Origin: Nitrospinota bacterium
GTDB taxonomy: Bacteria; Nitrospinota; Nitrospinia; UBA9942; JAHJSF01
Reading direction: 5' to 3'
Length of the DNA stretch: 10,137 bases
Assembly (NCBI GenBank): GCA_018830405.1
Contig: JAHJSF010000103.1
Coordinates: 1 to 10,137 of the forward strand
Shown here: positions 6,586 to 10,137 of the stretch, piece after piece
Numbering within the stretch: position 1 is the stretch's first letter
Layout of the letters: each line of letters opens with the position of its first letter
Notes under the pieces: generated by a model
Databases searched by the model: none
What the model was told of the DNA's origin: nothing
The model's input: only the letters and a program-made list of their open reading frames with translations
Translations under genes and position numbers: made by a program

Positions 6586-6603
6586 GGACGATAAATATAA
6601 AAA

Positions 6604-7890
6604 CTAATCCTGAAAAACCTCTACCCTATTGCGCCCTAGCCCCTTCGCCCTGCCCAGGGCCTTATCGCCGCACAAAACAAGTTCCTCAACAGACATAAAT
6701 TTATCGGCCGGCAGTGTGGCCACCCCTTGGCTTACGGTAATAATGGAACTGACCCCTAACCCCTTGTGGGGTATCTTCAAAGCGGCTACCTTTTCTTTAA
6801 TCCTTTCGGCAATCATAATTGCCCCTTCCTTATTGGTCGACGGGATTATACAGGAAAACTTCTCCCTCCCGTACCTGGCAATAGAGTCTGTCAGGCGCAA
6901 GAGGGAGCTCTTAATAGCCTGAGCGACTTTTTTCAAACATTCATCCCCTTCCTGGTGGCCGTAGATATCATTAAATAACTTGAAATAATCTACATCTATC
7001 ATAATCAGGGAAAACGGACTCCCTGACTTTGTGGCCACCCTCAGCTCTATGGCCATCCTCTCGTCGAAGTATCTTCTATTGTTTACCCCTGTCAGGGGAT
7101 CGGTAACGGTTCTGTCAAACAGGTCCTGTACCTTTTTCTGCTCTTCGGTTATATCCCTTACAATGGCGACTATCCCGGCCACATCCCCATCGGCATCATT
7201 AAAGGTGCTTTTTCTTATAATCACATGCTTCACCTGTTTATCCTTTCGGCGAATTATAAAGTCATGTGAATTGGATCCAGGATTCTCCAACAACTCCTTA
7301 TCCATCTTTTCGTGTTCCTCAGCAACCTGCTTGGGCCACAAGTCATACACGGTCTTCCCTATAATATCCACCTTGGCAAACCCTAGGAAATCCTCAAAGG
7401 CCTTGTTACACCCCAGATACACCCCCTTACTGTTTTTATACATTAACGGATCTGGGATAGTATCTAACAGGGTCGAGAGAAAATCCTTATAACCGGTCTC
7501 TTTCATGTCGGCAAACTTCTTTTCTATTCCATAGGCAATGGACCGCTCCAAAGTATATATTTCAAGTGTTTCCTTGTTGAAATAATCAACCGCCCCCAGC
7601 TTTAATGATTCGATGGCAATCTTCTCATTCCCCTCCCCTGTCAAGATTATGACCGGAGGCAGGACCTTCTTTTTTCTTATATAGAACCGGAGAAAATCGT
7701 GGGCTGTTTTTTGAGGAAAGGCGTAATCAAAGATTAGACAATCGGCATGATTATATTTAAGGTGGTCTATCGCCTCATCAACTCCATTGCAGCAGGCAAT
7801 ATCATACTCCCCCTTCCCCTTTTTCAAGAGGGCGGTCAGGCTATCTATATACTCCTGATTATTATCAACAATCAGTATCTTATAACTCAT
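6604..7890 (-). CDS. Response regulator REC-PAS-GGDEF with degenerate GGDEF
   Basis: Residues 1-125 are a receiver domain with V8-D9-N10 in the acidic pocket (usually DD), phosphoacceptor D55, and T84 and K106 of the switch. Residues 135-255 are a PAS domain ending in RDITEEQ. Residues 264-428 are a GGDEF domain. Metal and base contacts of active diguanylate cyclases are present: D299 and N307 in DVDYFKLFND, and D316 in GHQEGD. The signature itself is G341-R-E-K-F345 instead of GG(D/E)EF; the second glycine and the fourth-position glutamate are lost. An intact RxxD inhibitory-site motif, R332-L-T-D335, lies five residues before it. Reduced or absent c-di-GMP synthesis with retained c-di-GMP binding is inferred. 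No histidine kinase is adjacent. The start at 7890 has an agag-type ribosome site. Confidence 0.9.
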   Translation of the reverse strand: MSYKILIVDNNQEYIDSLTALLKKGKGEYDIACCNGVDEAIDHLKYNHADCLIFDYAFPQKTAHDFLRFYIRKKKVLPPVIILTGEGNEKIAIESLKLGAVDYFNKETLEIYTLERSIAYGIEKKFADMKETGYKDFLSTLLDTIPDPLMYKNSKGVYLGCNKAFEDFLGFAKVDIIGKTVYDLWPKQVAEEHEKMDKELLENPGSNSHDFIIRRKDKQVKHVIIRKSTFNDADGDVAGIVAIVRDITEEQKKVQDLFDRTVTDPLTGVNNRRYFDERMAIELRVATKSGSPFSLIMIDVDYFKLFNDIYGHQEGDECLKKVAQAIKSSLLRLTDSIARYGREKFSCIIPSTNKEGAIMIAERIKEKVAALKIPHKGLGVSSIITVSQGVATLPADKFMSVEELVLCGDKALGRAKGLGRNRVEVFQD

Positions 7891-8127
7891 ATCTTCTCTT
7901 TATATCAGGCCTACCATCGGGAGTGGCCATACAGGGAACATACTAACATAAGAATATATGTGGGACAATCCAGCAAATTGATGCCCCCCTCAAACATCAG
8001 TCATTAGAAAAACATAAAACAAATCTCCCTTTTTACGATAGACATATCGTCCACTTATCCATAGAATGTAGAGTGTAGAGCAAAAATAAATAAAAAGACA
8101 ACAGATCTTATTCTAAGGCTCTTAGTA
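7891..8127. other. Divergent intergenic region before corA
   Basis: These 237 bases separate the minus-strand regulator from corA and must carry promoters for both directions. A short perfect stem, acgata (8035-8040) and tatcgt (8045-8050) with a gaca loop, lies 78 bases before the corA start. It is preceded, not followed, by a T-run, so it is not a plus-strand terminator. A direct repeat tgtagag-tgtagag lies near 8068-8081. I could not recognise an M-box magnesium riboswitch here. Base composition is AT-rich, and no -35/-10 pair stands out. Confidence 0.4.
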
Positions 8128-9183
8128 ATGAATCTATTAAAGAGGTTTTCCAAAAAAGCCGGTCTCTCGCCGGGGAGCGTAGTCTACCTTGGCAAGGAGA
8201 GACTCGACAAGGCCAGGATAACCCTTATCGATTATGATGAGAAATCCATAGAAGAAAAAGAGATTCAGCAGATTGAGGAATCTTTCCCTTTAAAAGATAC
8301 CCCTACCGTAACCTGGATAAATATAGACGGGCTTCACAACACCAAGCTGATCGAAAAGATAGGGGAGCATTTCAATATCCATCCATTGATATTGGAGGAT
8401 ATTGTTCACCCCGACCAACGCCCCAAGATGGAGGAGCTGGAGTCCTCCTTATACATAGTTTGCCGAATGTTCTACATGAAAGAGGCAGATATTGTTGAGG
8501 AACAGCTCAGTTTAATAATTGGGGCAAATTATCTTATTACCTTTCAGGAGATGGATGGGGATATATTTAACCCCATCAGAGAACGTATCCGAAATGAGAA
8601 ATTTAAGGTCAGAAAATCCGGGCCGGACTACCTGGCCTATAGTATCTTAGACGCAATCATTGATAACTATTTTGTCCTCCTGGAACAGATTGAGGGGCGA
8701 ATAGAGGCGCTGGAGGATGAATTGCTCGATAACCCGACCCATGAAACCCTGCACAATCTCCATAAGCTGAAGGGGAGGATGTCTTCCCTGCGGCGGTCTG
8801 TCTGGCCTTTCAGGGAGACGATTGTAAATATTGGGCGGTTAGAGTCCCCCTTTATCAAGGAATCAACCGCCCCCTACCTGAGGGATCTGTATGACCATAT
8901 AATTCAGGTTATAGATTCGATAGAATCTCTGAGAGAAACAATATCGGGTTTGCTGGATGCCTACCTATCGGTTATCAGCAACAGGATGAACGAGGTGATG
9001 AAGGTTTTAACACTTATAGCCACCATATTCATCCCCCTTACCTTTTTGGTTGGCGTCTACGGGATGAATTTCAGGCATATGCCGGAACTGGAATGGTCTT
9101 GGGGATACCCTGTTTTATGGGGAATAATGGTCTTCATTGCCCTATCAATGATTGCATTTTTTAAACGCAAGAGGTGGCTCTAA
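8128..9183 (+). CDS. corA: CorA magnesium/cobalt transport channel
   Basis: This is a pentameric inner-membrane Mg2+/Co2+ channel. The 351-residue length equals that of the structurally known Thermotoga maritima CorA. The selectivity motif GMN falls at residues 312-314 (VYGMNF), again matching that protein. MPEL follows in the periplasmic loop, with membrane helices at about 290-311 and 325-345 and a basic C-terminal KRKRW tail. The cytoplasmic funnel has EDIVHPDQRPK (90-100) and a long stalk helix from about residue 170. Aspartates D91 and D253 probably correspond to the regulatory Mg2+-sensing pair D89/D253 of T. maritima (recalled, not aligned). An aagg ribosome site lies at 8115-8118. It heads a probable operon with the DUF432 gene 18 bases downstream. 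Confidence 0.96.
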   Translation: MNLLKRFSKKAGLSPGSVVYLGKERLDKARITLIDYDEKSIEEKEIQQIEESFPLKDTPTVTWINIDGLHNTKLIEKIGEHFNIHPLILEDIVHPDQRPKMEELESSLYIVCRMFYMKEADIVEEQLSLIIGANYLITFQEMDGDIFNPIRERIRNEKFKVRKSGPDYLAYSILDAIIDNYFVLLEQIEGRIEALEDELLDNPTHETLHNLHKLKGRMSSLRRSVWPFRETIVNIGRLESPFIKESTAPYLRDLYDHIIQVIDSIESLRETISGLLDAYLSVISNRMNEVMKVLTLIATIFIPLTFLVGVYGMNFRHMPELEWSWGYPVLWGIMVFIALSMIAFFKRKRWL

Positions 9184-9201
9184 CCAAATTAAGGAAATAA
9201 C

Positions 9202-10014
9202 ATGACTGATATATTAAATAACATAGATTACTGTTGGAGCGATGTTGACCTTAGGGACGGTCAACTCCATTTTAGACAGATTGGAGATATTTCAATATGG
9301 ATAAAACATCAGGGGAAAGAAATCTTTGTAGCCCATCGCCACATCAACCGAAACGGCCCCCAATCGGATATAGAATCTCTCCCCTCTGATATCAGCTGGG
9401 TCAGGCGTGTTTGCCGTGGGGGAATAGATACAGTTAAGATAAGGCCGGTTTTCCCTGATATCCCGGTTGTAGTCAAACCTGAATCGACATTCAATCTTTC
9501 CAAAAAGGCCGAGATTAAGATATACGTTCGTATCCCCTTGTGGGTCCATATCTACGCCCTTGACAAGGGGGAAGAGGTGACAATATTAGAGGCCCCTTCG
9601 GTGCTTCTATCCAAAACATGGTTTGGCGATTTTTTTGAGGGAGATATCTGTTATTGGATATCATCCGGAGCCAAGACAGAGGTCGAACCGGATAGGAATA
9701 GGGGACATTTGGCCATCTCGCCCGTTCATCTTCATAATCAGTCGAATGATGACCTTACCGTTGCCAAGCTCTCCCTAAGGGTTCCCAACCTAACCATATT
9801 CTCCGATGGAGAACAGCTCTGGTCTGACCAGATGGAGATAGATTACCGGGGGGAAAACGAGGTAGGCGAGATTAGGTTCAGCGGTCACCCCCCTCAAAAG
9901 GCCCCCAAGGCCACTTTGATAACCAAACCGAGAATAGTGGAGAAAAACATTCACCCCTTTAAGTCCTTCACCTCAATGATAAACATAAACAGCCTCGGGC
10001 TTCCGACAGGGTAA
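9202..10014 (+). CDS. DUF432 domain protein of unknown function
   Basis: The 270-residue product resembles the DUF432 family (first described from archaea) along its length. It is a soluble beta-rich protein with no signal peptide or membrane helix. Phrases include KIYVRIPLWVHIYAL near residues 109-123, the conserved-looking TWFGDFFEGDICYW near 138-151, and SPVHLHNQSNDDL near 173-185. The function is unknown. The ATG at 9202 follows aagga (9191-9195), 18 bases after the corA stop, and the next gene starts 5 bases after its stop. It is therefore co-transcribed with two membrane-channel genes, and a role in ion or osmotic homeostasis, perhaps as a channel-associated cytoplasmic partner, is an inference from position. 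The family assignment is from memory of its pattern. Confidence 0.72.
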   Translation: MTDILNNIDYCWSDVDLRDGQLHFRQIGDISIWIKHQGKEIFVAHRHINRNGPQSDIESLPSDISWVRRVCRGGIDTVKIRPVFPDIPVVVKPESTFNLSKKAEIKIYVRIPLWVHIYALDKGEEVTILEAPSVLLSKTWFGDFFEGDICYWISSGAKTEVEPDRNRGHLAISPVHLHNQSNDDLTVAKLSLRVPNLTIFSDGEQLWSDQMEIDYRGENEVGEIRFSGHPPQKAPKATLITKPRIVEKNIHPFKSFTSMININSLGLPTG

Positions 10015-10019
10015 ATAAT

Positions 10020-10137
10020 ATGGGACATACTTTTGAATATATAAGAAACCTAAACCTAAAGGATCTACTCCCGCTCATCAGGGTAGCCGTACTCCTTTTT
10101 GTGGGGATAACCATAGTGGCCTGGATGGTCAGAAAAA
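10020..10137 (+). CDS. Partial membrane protein, probably MscS-type channel
   Basis: Only the first 39 codons are in the window; the frame runs off the right edge. It starts with MGHTFEYIRNLNLKDLLP, followed by a hydrophobic helix (about residues 18-36, ending IVAWMVRK). This looks like the N-terminal membrane helix of a small mechanosensitive channel. The evidence is thin: one helix and the close linkage (5 bases) to the DUF432 gene, which from general knowledge is often found beside mscS-like genes. Another membrane protein is possible. Confidence 0.45.
   Translation, partial: MGHTFEYIRNLNLKDLLPLIRVAVLLFVGITIVAWMVRK

Noticed and set aside
7031-7492. 153-codon plus-strand open frame opposite the GGDEF gene
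   Set aside because: It is serine/leucine-rich antisense translation of the PAS and GGDEF domains, which are well supported on the minus strand.
7891-8127. M-box magnesium riboswitch before corA
   Set aside because: Only one short 6-bp stem is visible and no conserved multi-helix pattern could be recognised by eye. A covariance-model search would decide.
1-10137. CRISPR array, toxin-antitoxin, phage or conjugative genes
   Set aside because: I found no regularly spaced direct repeats, no recognisable cas, integrase or transposase products, and no toxin-antitoxin-like domain.

Overview
The window is a stretch of ordinary chromosome from an uncultured-looking bacterium. Intergenic spacing is fairly loose, there are no rRNA or tRNA genes, and no complete mobile element is visible. 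Family content includes YehS/DUF1456, a YbeL-type zinc ribbon, a YbjT-type SDR with DUF2867, DUF4870, a COG2070 flavoprotein, a Thermotoga-like CorA and DUF432. Palindromic intergenic repeats of the GTCATTCC...GGAATCCA kind are also present. Together these fit a Gram-negative, probably anaerobic or microaerophilic lineage such as Desulfobacterota, Nitrospirota or an anammox-type planctomycete. That placement is inference; no marker gene in the window settles it.

Region 1 (1-1217) is mostly repeats and small unknowns. It starts with a dispersed-repeat-like element (1-103) and a perfect 12-bp hairpin (185-214). A possible 50-residue membrane peptide (250-402) follows and overlaps by ATGA a 102-residue unknown protein (399-707). 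Then comes a mosaic of intergenic repeats, including an inverted pair of REP-like palindromes resembling a REPIN (778-932) and a third single palindrome (1043-1065).

Region 2 (1218-3040) carries three small genes on the plus strand: a YehS/DUF1456 protein, a YbeL-type zinc-ribbon protein and a DUF4870 membrane protein. Between the last two lies a 44-codon remnant of the N-terminus of a ZIP-family metal transporter (2453-2587).

Region 3 (3220-6585) has an FMN-dependent nitronate monooxygenase/FabK-like enzyme with an unusual seven-cysteine C-terminal part. Next is a hotdog acyl-CoA thioesterase gene broken by a 4-base ATGG duplication, then a YbjT-like NAD(P)-binding protein with a DUF2867 tail.

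Region 4 (6604-7890, minus strand) is a response regulator with REC-PAS-GGDEF architecture. Its GGDEF signature is degenerate (GREKF) while the RxxD inhibitory-site motif is intact. It converges on the YbjT gene with only 18 bases between the stop codons.

Region 5 (8128-10137) is a tight plus-strand cluster: corA (Mg/Co channel), a DUF432 protein and the first 39 codons of a probable small membrane channel, most likely MscS-like. This reads as an ion and osmotic homeostasis operon that runs off the window.

I do not see a convincing new multi-gene system. The observations most worth a second look are the degenerate GGDEF protein with its retained I-site, the corA-DUF432-channel operon, the two gene remnants and the REPIN-like element.
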